This document shows positions 25,408 to 33,435 of a stretch of 64,000 nucleotides of DNA, piece by piece (within the stretch, counting starts at the first letter, position 1; the number at the start of each line of letters is the position of its first letter). The position numbers were made by a program, and so were the translations under genes. Origin of the DNA: Ardenticatenaceae bacterium (lineage in GTDB: Bacteria; Chloroflexota; Anaerolineae; Promineifilales; Promineifilaceae). Where the stretch lies: contig JACKCB010000001.1 of the NCBI GenBank assembly GCA_020634235.1, positions 1,674,001-1,738,000 of the forward strand, in the 5' to 3' direction. The notes below the pieces were generated by a model. That model saw nothing but the letters and a program-made list of their open reading frames with translations, was not told the DNA's origin and searched no databases.

Positions 25408-26265
25408 GTGGCTGATCCCAAGAAAATTTTCATCGTGGAAGATGACACGGACCTGGCCAGCATGTTGGTTGACTACTTCCGGTCCCTCTTCTATGACGTC
25501 CGCGCCGCCAATTGGGGCGAGGATGCCGTCCAGCAAATTTCGGCCGATGTGCCCGACGTTGTCCTGCTAGACATTCGCCTGCCAGATATCGACGGCTATG
25601 AAGTATGCCGCCGCCTGCGCCAAACCCGCCACACCCAGAACCTGCCCATCATCTTCCTCACCGAACGGCGCGAGCGCGATTTCCGGCTGGCCGGCCTGGA
25701 ACTGGGCGCGGTAGATTACATCACCAAGCCCTTCGACATCAGCGAGCTGCGCCTGCGTATGCGCAACGTCTTGCGCCGCAGCACCATGAACAGCTACCAG
25801 AACGCCGTCACCGGCCTGCCCGAAGGCAATGCTGTGGAGGAGGAGCTGCAAAAGCTGCCTGGCGAAGCGGACTGGGCAGTTCTGGTGCTGGGCATTCATG
25901 GGCTAAGTTTGTTCCGCGACCAGTATGGCTTTGTGGCCGCCGACGACGTAACCCGGGCCATCAGCCTCATGATCACCAACGCCATGCAGGAAAATGGCAG
26001 CCAGGATGATTTTGTCGGCCATCTCACCCCGTCGGACCTGATCGTCATCACCACGCCAGAACGCTGCCGGAAGCTAACCAGCCGCTGCCGCATGCGTCTG
26101 GAACCCTCGATCCAATACTTCTACCCCGCCATGGACCGGCAGCGCGTGAACCGCCTGCCAGAAAGCGAAAGGCTGTCGGTGGAGATTGGCTGCCTCCAGG
26201 CGCAAGATTACCCGGCCGGGGATGTGGCCGGGTTAAAGAGCGCCCTCACCCGCTTGTTTGACTAA
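25408..26265 (+). CDS. Response regulator: receiver plus degenerate GGDEF-like domain
   Basis: 285 residues. Receiver domain (1-125) with acidic pocket Glu11-Asp12-Asp13, phosphoacceptor Asp55 (VVLLDIRLPDIDGYEVC), Thr85 and Lys107 (DYITKPFD). The remainder (from NAVTGLPEGNAVEEEL) has the spacing of a GGDEF domain beginning with the family phrase TGLP-N. In place of the catalytic GG(D/E)EF it has GHLTPSDLIVI, so it should not make cyclic di-GMP. A GTG start at 25408 was chosen over TTG at 25381. An intrinsic terminator follows. Confidence 0.85.
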   Translation: MADPKKIFIVEDDTDLASMLVDYFRSLFYDVRAANWGEDAVQQISADVPDVVLLDIRLPDIDGYEVCRRLRQTRHTQNLPIIFLTERRERDFRLAGLELGAVDYITKPFDISELRLRMRNVLRRSTMNSYQNAVTGLPEGNAVEEELQKLPGEADWAVLVLGIHGLSLFRDQYGFVAADDVTRAISLMITNAMQENGSQDDFVGHLTPSDLIVITTPERCRKLTSRCRMRLEPSIQYFYPAMDRQRVNRLPESERLSVEIGCLQAQDYPAGDVAGLKSALTRLFD

Positions 26266-26329
26266 CGCCAGAATTTAGTACAATAGTAGGCACTACGTTT
26301 CCAGCTCACTCACGGGCCAAACGTTTTGC

Positions 26330-26389
26330 CTGAAATGCAGTCAGGGTGAAGCGTCAAGCATAACCCTGATTTTTTTGTGAGCATTTCAG
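26330..26389 (+). terminator. Intrinsic terminator nested in a larger stem
   Basis: A 7-bp stem TCAGGGT (26341-26347)/ACCCTGA (26363-26369) is followed immediately by seven T. It is enclosed by a 9-bp outer stem CTGAAATGC (26330-26338)/GCATTTCAG (26381-26389). It lies between the response regulator and the GT2 gene and may serve as a 3' end, an attenuator, or both. Confidence 0.7.
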
Positions 26390-26426
26390 CCGGTCAGCGA
26401 ACTGGCTACATTGAGGCTCTCACTTT

Positions 26427-27212
26427 ATGCCCAAAATCATGGTGGTGATCCCCACCTACAACGAAGCCGAAAACCTGCCGGTGCTGGCCGCCGAAATATG
26501 GGCTTTAGCCATCCCCGGGCTGTCTATTCTGGTAGTCGACGACAACTCCCCCGATGGCACCGGCCGGGTCGCAGACGAACTGGTGGCGCAGCATCCCGGC
26601 CGGGTACAAGTGCTGCACCGCAGCCGCAAAGAGGGCCTCGGCCGGGCCTACGTCGCCGGCTTCAAATACGCCCTCGCCCAACAAGCCGACATCATCATCC
26701 AGATGGACTGCGACTTCTCCCACTCCCCCCAGCACATTCCCGAAATGCTGGCCCGGCTGCAACAGGCCGACGTCGTGGTCGGCTCCCGCTACGTGCCCGG
26801 TGGCCAGGTCGACGAACGCTGGGAAACCGGCCGCTACCTGCTTAGTTGGTGGGCCAACGCCATGTACACCCGGCTCATCCTACACCTCAACGTCAAAGAC
26901 ACGACCGCCGGCTTCAAATGCTGGCGGGCCGACGTGCTGCGCGGCATCAACCTGAACAGCATCAGCTCCAACGGCTACAGCTTCCAGTTCGAAATGGCCT
27001 TTGTAACCGAAAAACTTGGCTACCGCGTGGTAGAAATCCCCATCTACTTCGAAGACCGCCGCATTGGCCGCTCCAAACTAACCATTCCCATCAAAATTGA
27101 AGCCGCGCTGCGGGCCTGGGAAATCTTGTGGCGCTACCGCAAGCTCAATCCATCTATGCGCTTGCCGGCGCCCGAACCATTGCCGCCCCAGCCGAACGTG
27201 GAAGAAGCATAA
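26427..27212 (+). CDS. Polyprenol-phosphate mannosyltransferase-like GT2
   Basis: 261-residue family 2 glycosyltransferase of the DPM1/Ppm1 type, which makes polyprenyl-phosphate-mannose (or a related sugar) for extracytoplasmic GT-C enzymes. Conserved pieces are VVIPTYNEAENLPVL, ILVVDDNSPDGTGRVAD, IIQMDCDFSHSP (the metal-binding DxD, here DCD), VVVGSRYVPGG and TAGFKCWR; RRIGRSKL ends the domain. It lacks the C-terminal membrane helices of some relatives. The two GT-C-type genes just downstream are likely users of its product. Confidence 0.92.
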   Translation: MPKIMVVIPTYNEAENLPVLAAEIWALAIPGLSILVVDDNSPDGTGRVADELVAQHPGRVQVLHRSRKEGLGRAYVAGFKYALAQQADIIIQMDCDFSHSPQHIPEMLARLQQADVVVGSRYVPGGQVDERWETGRYLLSWWANAMYTRLILHLNVKDTTAGFKCWRADVLRGINLNSISSNGYSFQFEMAFVTEKLGYRVVEIPIYFEDRRIGRSKLTIPIKIEAALRAWEILWRYRKLNPSMRLPAPEPLPPQPNVEEA

Positions 27213-27263
27213 TCCACCGGCCGCTGGCACGGCAGCCAGCGCGTGCCAACCACCCAACCCACA

Positions 27264-30200
27264 ATGAGCCGATTCCGCCCATACAAGTTCGACCTCCTGA
27301 TCGTGGCAGGGCTTCTTCTGCTGCCGCTGCTGCTGTTTGGCGAGGTCTCCATCGGCCAGCGGACGATGATCCCGGCCGATAACCTGGTCCAGTGGCAGCC
27401 CTGGACATCCGCGGCGGCCGAGCTGGGGGTTGGCCAGCCACATAACACCCTCATCAGCGACCTGCTCATCGAGAATTACGCCTGGAAGCGTTTTATCCAG
27501 CAGGCCGTTACGCAGCGGGAGATTCCCCTGTGGAATCCATACATCTTCGCCGGCGCACCTTTTCTGGCTACCGGCCAGAATGCAGCCTATTACCCATTTA
27601 GCCTGCTCTTCATTGTCCTGCCATTAACCAAGGCCTACGGCTGGTACACGATCAGCCAGTTGTGGTTGGCGGGGGTTCTGGCCTATGTGCTGGGCCGGGT
27701 GTATGGCATGCGCCGGGCCAGCGCCGCCATTGCCGGCCTGGTCTACCAGGGGGCGGGCTTCATGCTGGTGAGTGCCGCCGTCTTCCCGATGATCATTGGC
27801 GCGGCGGCCTGGCTGCCGCTGCTGCTGGCAGCCATCGAGATGGTCATCCGCAACAGCATGACCGCGGAGGGCACGGGCAAGACATTGCCCTGGGCCGCGC
27901 TGGGGTCGGTGGCCCTGGGGTGCCAGGTGTTGGCCGGGCACATTGAGATCACCTATTACACGCTGCTGGTAATGGGCTTCTATGCCCTGTGGCGCTTTGT
28001 GGCCGGCGTGCGCTACAATCTCCGGCCGGAGCGGCGGAGCAGCACGCGGGAAAGCCGTTTCTTGCCGCTGCTTAAACCGGCCGGGTGGCTGCTCAGCATC
28101 GTCGTCATTGGCCTGATGCTGGGGGCCATCCAGTTCATACCCCTGTACGAGGTGGTGCAAACCAACTTCCGCGAAGGGTCGGTTACCCTGGCCGAAGTAC
28201 GCGGCTGGGCCTTCCCCGCTCGCCGGGCCATCACCCTGCTCATGCCCGACTTTTTTGGCAACCCCAGCCACCATGGCTACCGGGATGTCTTTAACGGTGC
28301 GTGGCAAACCCTGACGACCAACTACTACGGCCAGCCCAATCCTAACGGCGCGGGCACCAGCGATTGGGGCATTAAAAACTATGTGGAGGGCGGCATTTAC
28401 CTGGGCATTTTGCCGCTGCTGCTGGCCTTGCTGGGCATTGGGTCTTATTTTGCGCCGCGCCCCACCCCCGGCCGGGGGTCCCACATTGGCTTCTACGTCA
28501 TCCTGAGCTTCTTTTCTCTGGCCTTCATTTTTGGCACGCCACTCTACGCGCTGCTCTATTACGGCCTGCCGGGCATCAACCAGCTCCACTCCCCCTTCCG
28601 CTGGGTCTTTCCGCTGTCGTTGGGTGTAGCCGTGCTGGCCGGCTTTGGCATGGATTATCTGCTGGCCCCGGCCGGGGCAAACAACCGCCGCCCGCTTGCG
28701 CGGCTGCTGGCCGGCACCGCCATCGCCGGCGGCCTGCTGGTGCTGTTGGGGCTGCTCTTCTCCTGGCTCTTTTACGACACGCTGGCCCCGCTGCTGGAAC
28801 GCATCTTCCTGGGGCTGGCCAAAGCACCAGAAGCTTTCCCCAGCGTGCGCGCCTTCTACAGCTACCAGTTCCGCAACGGGCTTATTTTGGGTAGCATGCT
28901 GCTGGGCAGTGGGCTGCTGCTCTGGCTAAGCCGCGCCCCGGCCGGGGCGCGGCGGCGCACCTTCTGGCCCATCCTCGCCTTCGGCCTCATCACCCTGGAC
29001 ATCTTCCTCATTGGCCACAACTTCAACGCCGCCGCCGACCCGGCCCTGCTGACCTACAAGCCGGCCCTGGTGCAATGGCTGGAGGCCCAGCCCGGCGATT
29101 GGCGCTTCACCACCTTCACGCCCCATGGGGACAAGCCCTTCAACGCCAACGTCGGCTGGTTCTATGATTTTCAGGATGTGCGCGGCTACGATTCCATCAT
29201 CCCTAAGCAGTACACTGATTACATGGCGGCCATCGAACCACAAAACGAGCTGCTGTTCAACCGGGTGCAGCCCATTGTTCATTGGGAAGCCCTCAATTCG
29301 CCGCTGCTGGACCTGCTGGGGGTGAAGTACATCATCAGCAGCGAGAGCATCAGCCTGCCCAAGCTGGCCCTGGCCTGGCAAGGGGAAGGGCTGTATGTGT
29401 ACGAAAACCTGGCCGCTGCGCCGCGCGCCTTCACCCTGCCCCAATCGGCCACCCAACTCACCGGGGAGATGCTGGCCGACATGGCCCGGCAAGATCCGCG
29501 CCAGTTTGTCTTTGTCGCCGGCAATGGCTCGTTCCCGGCCGGGCAGCCGCCCATCCCAGGCCAACTCACCCCGGCCGAAGTGACCGCCTACGGCAACAAT
29601 GAAGTCGTGGTGGCCGCCACCGTCACCGAACCGGCCTGGCTGGTACTCAATGACAGCTACTTTCCGGGCTGGAAGGCGTATGTGCAGCCGCTGGCCGAGG
29701 CCCCGGCCGGGGAGGACCAACCCCCCTCCGAAACCGAAATCCCCGTCTACCTGGTCAATGGCAACTTTCGCGGCGTGCTGCTAGAGCCTGGAGCCTGGAG
29801 CGTGCGCTTCCGCTACAGCCCACTCTCCTTCAAGCTAGGCGGCCTGGCCAGCGCCATGGCCGGCATCATCCTCTTCTTCGCCGTCATCGTCTGGGGCTGG
29901 CGGCGCTATTACCACCCCACCGGCGAGCTGACCAACACCCGCAGCATCGCCAAAAACAGCGTCGCGCCCACCATCCTAAACCTGCTCAACCGTTTCATCG
30001 ACTTCCTCTTCGCCGCCTTCTACCTGCGCCTGCTGGGGCCAGCCGATGCCGGCAGCTATGCTACCGCCATCGCCATCGCCGGCTGGTTTGAGATCATCTC
30101 CAACTTCGGGCTAAACACCCTGGTCATCCGCGAGGTATCCAGGGACCGCCGCCAGGCCAGCCACTACCTGCTCAACACCAGCGTCGTGCGCCTGGGCACA

Positions 30201-31409
30201 TCGCTGGTAGGCAGCCTGCCCATTTTCATCTACGCCTGGCTGGTTAGCCAGCGGGGTACGCCGCTGGGTCCCGACACCGTGGCCGCCATTCTGCTGCTAA
30301 TGCTGGGCATGGTGCTGTCTGGCCTGGGGCAAAGCTTCACCGGCCTCTTTTACGCCTACGAGACCGCCGAGCTTCCAGCGGCCATCGCCACCGTCACCAC
30401 CATCCTGAAAGTAGCCTTTGGCGTCATCGTGCTGCTGTTGGGAATGGGCTTTGTGGGGCTGGCCGGCGTCTCCATCCTGGTCAACCTGATTACCCTGCTC
30501 ATTCTGGCCGGCACCGCATTCTACAAATTCCGGCTGCGTGGCCCCTGGCGGCTAGACGGCCGGGCACAAGGGCAAATGCTGCGGCAGAGCTACCCGCTAA
30601 TGCTAAACCATCTGTTGGCCAACATCTTCTTCTTTGTTGATGTGCCCATGATGCAACAGATCAATGGGGAGGCGGCAGTTGGCTGGTATAACAGCGCCTA
30701 CAAATACGTCAACGCCATCAATGTCATCCCCAGCTTCTTCACTTTTGCCCTGTTCCCGGTCATTTCGCGCCAGATTGCCCACTCTATCGACGACGCGCAG
30801 CGCACCTTCCGCATGTCGGTCAAGCTGATGGTGCTGATTTCGCTGCCATTGGCAGCGGTGATTACGCTGCTGGCCCCCCTGCTCATCGGCGTCCTGGGTG
30901 GCCAGCAGTTCCTGCCCGAAGGGGCAATTGCCCTGCGCATTGTCATCTGGTCCATTCCCGTGGGCTGGATCAACAGCGTGACCAATTACGTGTTGATTGC
31001 CCTGGGCAAGGAGCGGGTGCAGGTGCGCGCCTTCTTGTTGGGTGTGAGCTTCAATGTGGTCGCTAACCTGATTTTTCTGCCCTATTTCAGCTTCGTGGCC
31101 GCTTCGGTCACCACCATCTTGTCGGAGATTGTGCTGCTGGCGGTGTTCAACATCTACCTGCGCACGCGGATGCCGGAGATTGGCTGGGGACGGCTGTTGT
31201 GGCGGCCGCTGGCGGTTACGGCGGCGATGGTGGCGGCGATGTGGCTGGGATTGCAGGTGCATTGGCTGTTGGGGCTGGGCTTGGGGCTGGTGGTTTACCC
31301 GGCCGGGTTGTGGCTCTTGCGCATCTTTGGGGCTGAGGAGCGGCGCATTTTGCAGTCGGTGCTGCCCGCCCCGTTGGCCGCCCGCCTAAAGCTGGCGGCG
31401 GACAATTAG
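27264..31409 (+). CDS. Giant fusion: YfhO-like GT-C membrane protein + polysaccharide flippase
   Basis: 1381 residues from the ATG at 27264 (a GTG at 27243 is also possible). The first about 890 residues look like the YfhO family: many helices, FGEVSIGQRTMIPADNLVQWQPW after the first helix, and YPFSLLFIVLPL. A large extracytoplasmic part follows (FNANVGWFYDFQDVRGYDSIIPKQYTDY, then LVLNDSYFPGWKAYV), then a last helix. From about 29930 on the protein is a MOP-superfamily Wzx-type flippase: LLNRFIDFLFAAFYLRLLGPADAGSYATAIAIAGWFEIISNFGL, then QSYPLMLNHLLANIFFFVDVPMMQQINGEAAVGWYNSAYKYV. The reading frame is open throughout. Linked glycan transfer and translocation is the likely role. Confidence 0.85.
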   Translation: MSRFRPYKFDLLIVAGLLLLPLLLFGEVSIGQRTMIPADNLVQWQPWTSAAAELGVGQPHNTLISDLLIENYAWKRFIQQAVTQREIPLWNPYIFAGAPFLATGQNAAYYPFSLLFIVLPLTKAYGWYTISQLWLAGVLAYVLGRVYGMRRASAAIAGLVYQGAGFMLVSAAVFPMIIGAAAWLPLLLAAIEMVIRNSMTAEGTGKTLPWAALGSVALGCQVLAGHIEITYYTLLVMGFYALWRFVAGVRYNLRPERRSSTRESRFLPLLKPAGWLLSIVVIGLMLGAIQFIPLYEVVQTNFREGSVTLAEVRGWAFPARRAITLLMPDFFGNPSHHGYRDVFNGAWQTLTTNYYGQPNPNGAGTSDWGIKNYVEGGIYLGILPLLLALLGIGSYFAPRPTPGRGSHIGFYVILSFFSLAFIFGTPLYALLYYGLPGINQLHSPFRWVFPLSLGVAVLAGFGMDYLLAPAGANNRRPLARLLAGTAIAGGLLVLLGLLFSWLFYDTLAPLLERIFLGLAKAPEAFPSVRAFYSYQFRNGLILGSMLLGSGLLLWLSRAPAGARRRTFWPILAFGLITLDIFLIGHNFNAAADPALLTYKPALVQWLEAQPGDWRFTTFTPHGDKPFNANVGWFYDFQDVRGYDSIIPKQYTDYMAAIEPQNELLFNRVQPIVHWEALNSPLLDLLGVKYIISSESISLPKLALAWQGEGLYVYENLAAAPRAFTLPQSATQLTGEMLADMARQDPRQFVFVAGNGSFPAGQPPIPGQLTPAEVTAYGNNEVVVAATVTEPAWLVLNDSYFPGWKAYVQPLAEAPAGEDQPPSETEIPVYLVNGNFRGVLLEPGAWSVRFRYSPLSFKLGGLASAMAGIILFFAVIVWGWRRYYHPTGELTNTRSIAKNSVAPTILNLLNRFIDFLFAAFYLRLLGPADAGSYATAIAIAGWFEIISNFGLNTLVIREVSRDRRQASHYLLNTSVVRLGTSLVGSLPIFIYAWLVSQRGTPLGPDTVAAILLLMLGMVLSGLGQSFTGLFYAYETAELPAAIATVTTILKVAFGVIVLLLGMGFVGLAGVSILVNLITLLILAGTAFYKFRLRGPWRLDGRAQGQMLRQSYPLMLNHLLANIFFFVDVPMMQQINGEAAVGWYNSAYKYVNAINVIPSFFTFALFPVISRQIAHSIDDAQRTFRMSVKLMVLISLPLAAVITLLAPLLIGVLGGQQFLPEGAIALRIVIWSIPVGWINSVTNYVLIALGKERVQVRAFLLGVSFNVVANLIFLPYFSFVAASVTTILSEIVLLAVFNIYLRTRMPEIGWGRLLWRPLAVTAAMVAAMWLGLQVHWLLGLGLGLVVYPAGLWLLRIFGAEERRILQSVLPAPLAARLKLAADN

Positions 31410-31411
31410 CC

Positions 31412-33343
31412 ATGCCCCTACGCGCCCGCCGGCTGCTGCTCCTCCTTTTGCTGCTGGCCGCTGCCCTCCGCCTTGTGGGCCTGAACAACGGCTCGCCCCC
31501 CGGCCTGGAGCACGACGAAGTGGCCAACTGGCTTATTGACCGCTCCATTCTGGCCGGCAACCACGCCGTCTACTTCACCGCCGCCTACGGCCACGAGGCC
31601 GGCTTCCACTACGTCCAGGCCGCCTCAGTAGCCTTGTTGGGGGATCATGCCCTGGCGCTGCGCCTGCCGGCGGCCTTTGCCGGCTTGCTGCTTGTAGCGG
31701 CAAGCTTTGCCCTGGCCCGGCGGCTCTTTGGTTGGCAAACGGCGCTCATCGCCACAGCTTTCCTGGCCGTCCTCTTCTGGCCTGTTTTTTACAGCCGCCT
31801 GGGGCTGCGGGCCATCTCCCTGCCGCTGCTGTCGGCCCTATCGGCTTACGCCTGGTGGCGGGCCTGGCCGCCGGGCACCACGCCCACACCGCAGCGCCTG
31901 GCCAACCGCTGGTTTGCCCTGGCGGGCGCGCTGGCCGGCCTGAGCCTGTACACCTACATGGCCGCCCGCATCGTGCCTATCTTTTACGGCTTCTTCCTGC
32001 TTTATCTGGCCATCTTTCACCGGCCGGGGCTGCGCCAGCATTGGCGGGGCGTCCTGCTCTTCTGGTTGGTCATGCTGGTTGTGGCCACCCCGCTGGGCCA
32101 CTATCTGCTCACCAACCCGGCCGCGGAGTTCCGCCTTAGCGAGATCGATGCCCCGCTGCAAGCGCTGCGGCAGGGGGATTTGCAGCCAGTTTTGGCCAAC
32201 AGCCTGCGCATTCTGGGCATGTTTGGCCTGCGCGGTGATCCCTTGTGGCGGCAAAATGTGGCTCCCCGGCCGGTGTATGACCCCATCACCGCCCTGCTCT
32301 TCTACCTATGTATATTGCTATGCATCATCCGTGTGCGAGATATACGCTATAGTTTCCTAATACTTTGGACATTTACAGCATTTATACCCAGTATATTGAG
32401 TAAAGATGCCCCTAGTTCTATTCGCATTATCAATATCCTTCCGGTTCTCACCCTCCTGCCGGCAATAGTTATTCACAATTCATACCGCTTGTCCACAGAA
32501 AAAGTGACGTTATCCACAGGAAATCGACTGCGTTGGGGAATAACATTGTTGACGCTGGCCCTGGTGCTGTTCCACCTGGGACGCACGGTCGTGTGGTTAT
32601 CTACCACCTGGCCGGCCAATGAAGAGGTGCAGTTTGTGTGGCAAGAGGCACTAACGGCGGCCGCCGGCTACCTGGATTCAACGCCGGAAAGTGGGCCGGC
32701 GGCCATCGGCGGCTGGACGCCGGACACAATGGACCCGCCCACCATGGCCCTGACCCTGCGCCGCCAGGACCTGGCCCTGCGCTTTTTTGACCCGCGCGAT
32801 GCCGTGATTCTCCCGGCCGGGACCAACGCCCGCCTGCTGCACCCCACCATCCTACCGCTAGCCCCACTGCTGGCCGAGCAACTGGCTACCTGGGGCATCC
32901 AGCCCGTGGTGCAGGGCAGCTTCACCCGCTATGCCGTGCCCCAACCGCCGGACGTGCGCCCCCCATTCCCGGCCGGGGAAAGCGGTGCCACGTTTGGCGA
33001 TGAACTGCGCTTCCTGGGCTTTGCCCTGGCCCCCAACTGCACCAGCGCGGCCGAAGATGACTGCCAGGTGATCACCTATTGGCAAGTGCTGGCCCCGGCC
33101 GGGGAGCCGCGGCGCATCTTTTTGCACGTGCTGGACGACGCCAACAACATCGTCACCCAGGATGACCGGCTGAACGTGCCCGCCGCCTACTGGCAGCCCG
33201 GCGACCTGATCCTGCAGCAGCACACGCTGGATATCCCCAGCCTGGCCCCCTACACGCTGCGCCTGGGAGTGTATAATCCTTCCCGGCCGGGGAGCCCCCC
33301 CCTGGCCACCGAGGACGGCACCGGCTATCTCCTCTTGCCATAG
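31412..33343 (+). CDS. GT39/ArnT-like membrane glycosyltransferase
   Basis: 643 residues. The first extracytoplasmic loop holds the acidic catalytic motif GLEHDEVANW, followed by AAYGHEAGFHYVQAASVALLG, as in PMT/ArnT-type GT-C enzymes that use polyprenyl-phosphate sugars. About ten helices follow, then a soluble C-terminal beta domain (ATFGDELRFLGFAL, ITYWQVLAPAGEPRRIFLHVLDD, LRLGVYNPSRPGSPPL). It starts 2 bp after the YfhO-flippase stop. Codons in 32304-32552 (residues 299-380) are strikingly AT-rich compared with the rest, and this part carries three DnaA-box-like sequences. Confidence 0.88.
   Translation: MPLRARRLLLLLLLLAAALRLVGLNNGSPPGLEHDEVANWLIDRSILAGNHAVYFTAAYGHEAGFHYVQAASVALLGDHALALRLPAAFAGLLLVAASFALARRLFGWQTALIATAFLAVLFWPVFYSRLGLRAISLPLLSALSAYAWWRAWPPGTTPTPQRLANRWFALAGALAGLSLYTYMAARIVPIFYGFFLLYLAIFHRPGLRQHWRGVLLFWLVMLVVATPLGHYLLTNPAAEFRLSEIDAPLQALRQGDLQPVLANSLRILGMFGLRGDPLWRQNVAPRPVYDPITALLFYLCILLCIIRVRDIRYSFLILWTFTAFIPSILSKDAPSSIRIINILPVLTLLPAIVIHNSYRLSTEKVTLSTGNRLRWGITLLTLALVLFHLGRTVVWLSTTWPANEEVQFVWQEALTAAAGYLDSTPESGPAAIGGWTPDTMDPPTMALTLRRQDLALRFFDPRDAVILPAGTNARLLHPTILPLAPLLAEQLATWGIQPVVQGSFTRYAVPQPPDVRPPFPAGESGATFGDELRFLGFALAPNCTSAAEDDCQVITYWQVLAPAGEPRRIFLHVLDDANNIVTQDDRLNVPAAYWQPGDLILQQHTLDIPSLAPYTLRLGVYNPSRPGSPPLATEDGTGYLLLP
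32304..32552 (+). other. AT-rich island with three phased DnaA-box-like sites inside a gene
   Basis: Within the GT39-type gene, TTATTCACA (32469-32477), TTGTCCACA (32489-32497) and TTATCCACA (32510-32518) lie in the same orientation, 20 and 21 bp apart. The first and third fit the DnaA-box consensus TTATNCACA exactly; the second has one mismatch. About 160 bp of unusually AT-rich sequence (TATATTG, TATACGCTATAG, CATTTATACCC) lies immediately upstream. The stretch stays in frame and encodes a helix plus a loop containing LSTEKVTLSTG. Confidence 0.5.
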
Positions 33344-33355
33344 CACAACATGAAC

Positions 33356-33391
33356 AAAAAAGGGGAGACCCCTGCTGGTACAGGGGTCTCC
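33356..33391 (-). terminator. Intrinsic terminator after the rhodanese lipoprotein gene
   Basis: An 11-bp stem GGAGACCCCTG (33364-33374)/CAGGGGTCTCC (33381-33391) with a 6-nt loop; on the reverse strand it runs through CC into six T. It lies 45 bp beyond the gene end and may also stop transcripts of the convergent glycan operon. Confidence 0.8.
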
Positions 33392-33435
33392 GCAAATCAA
33401 TTTGGAGGGTTATTCGTCAAGAAGCCACAAAAACA

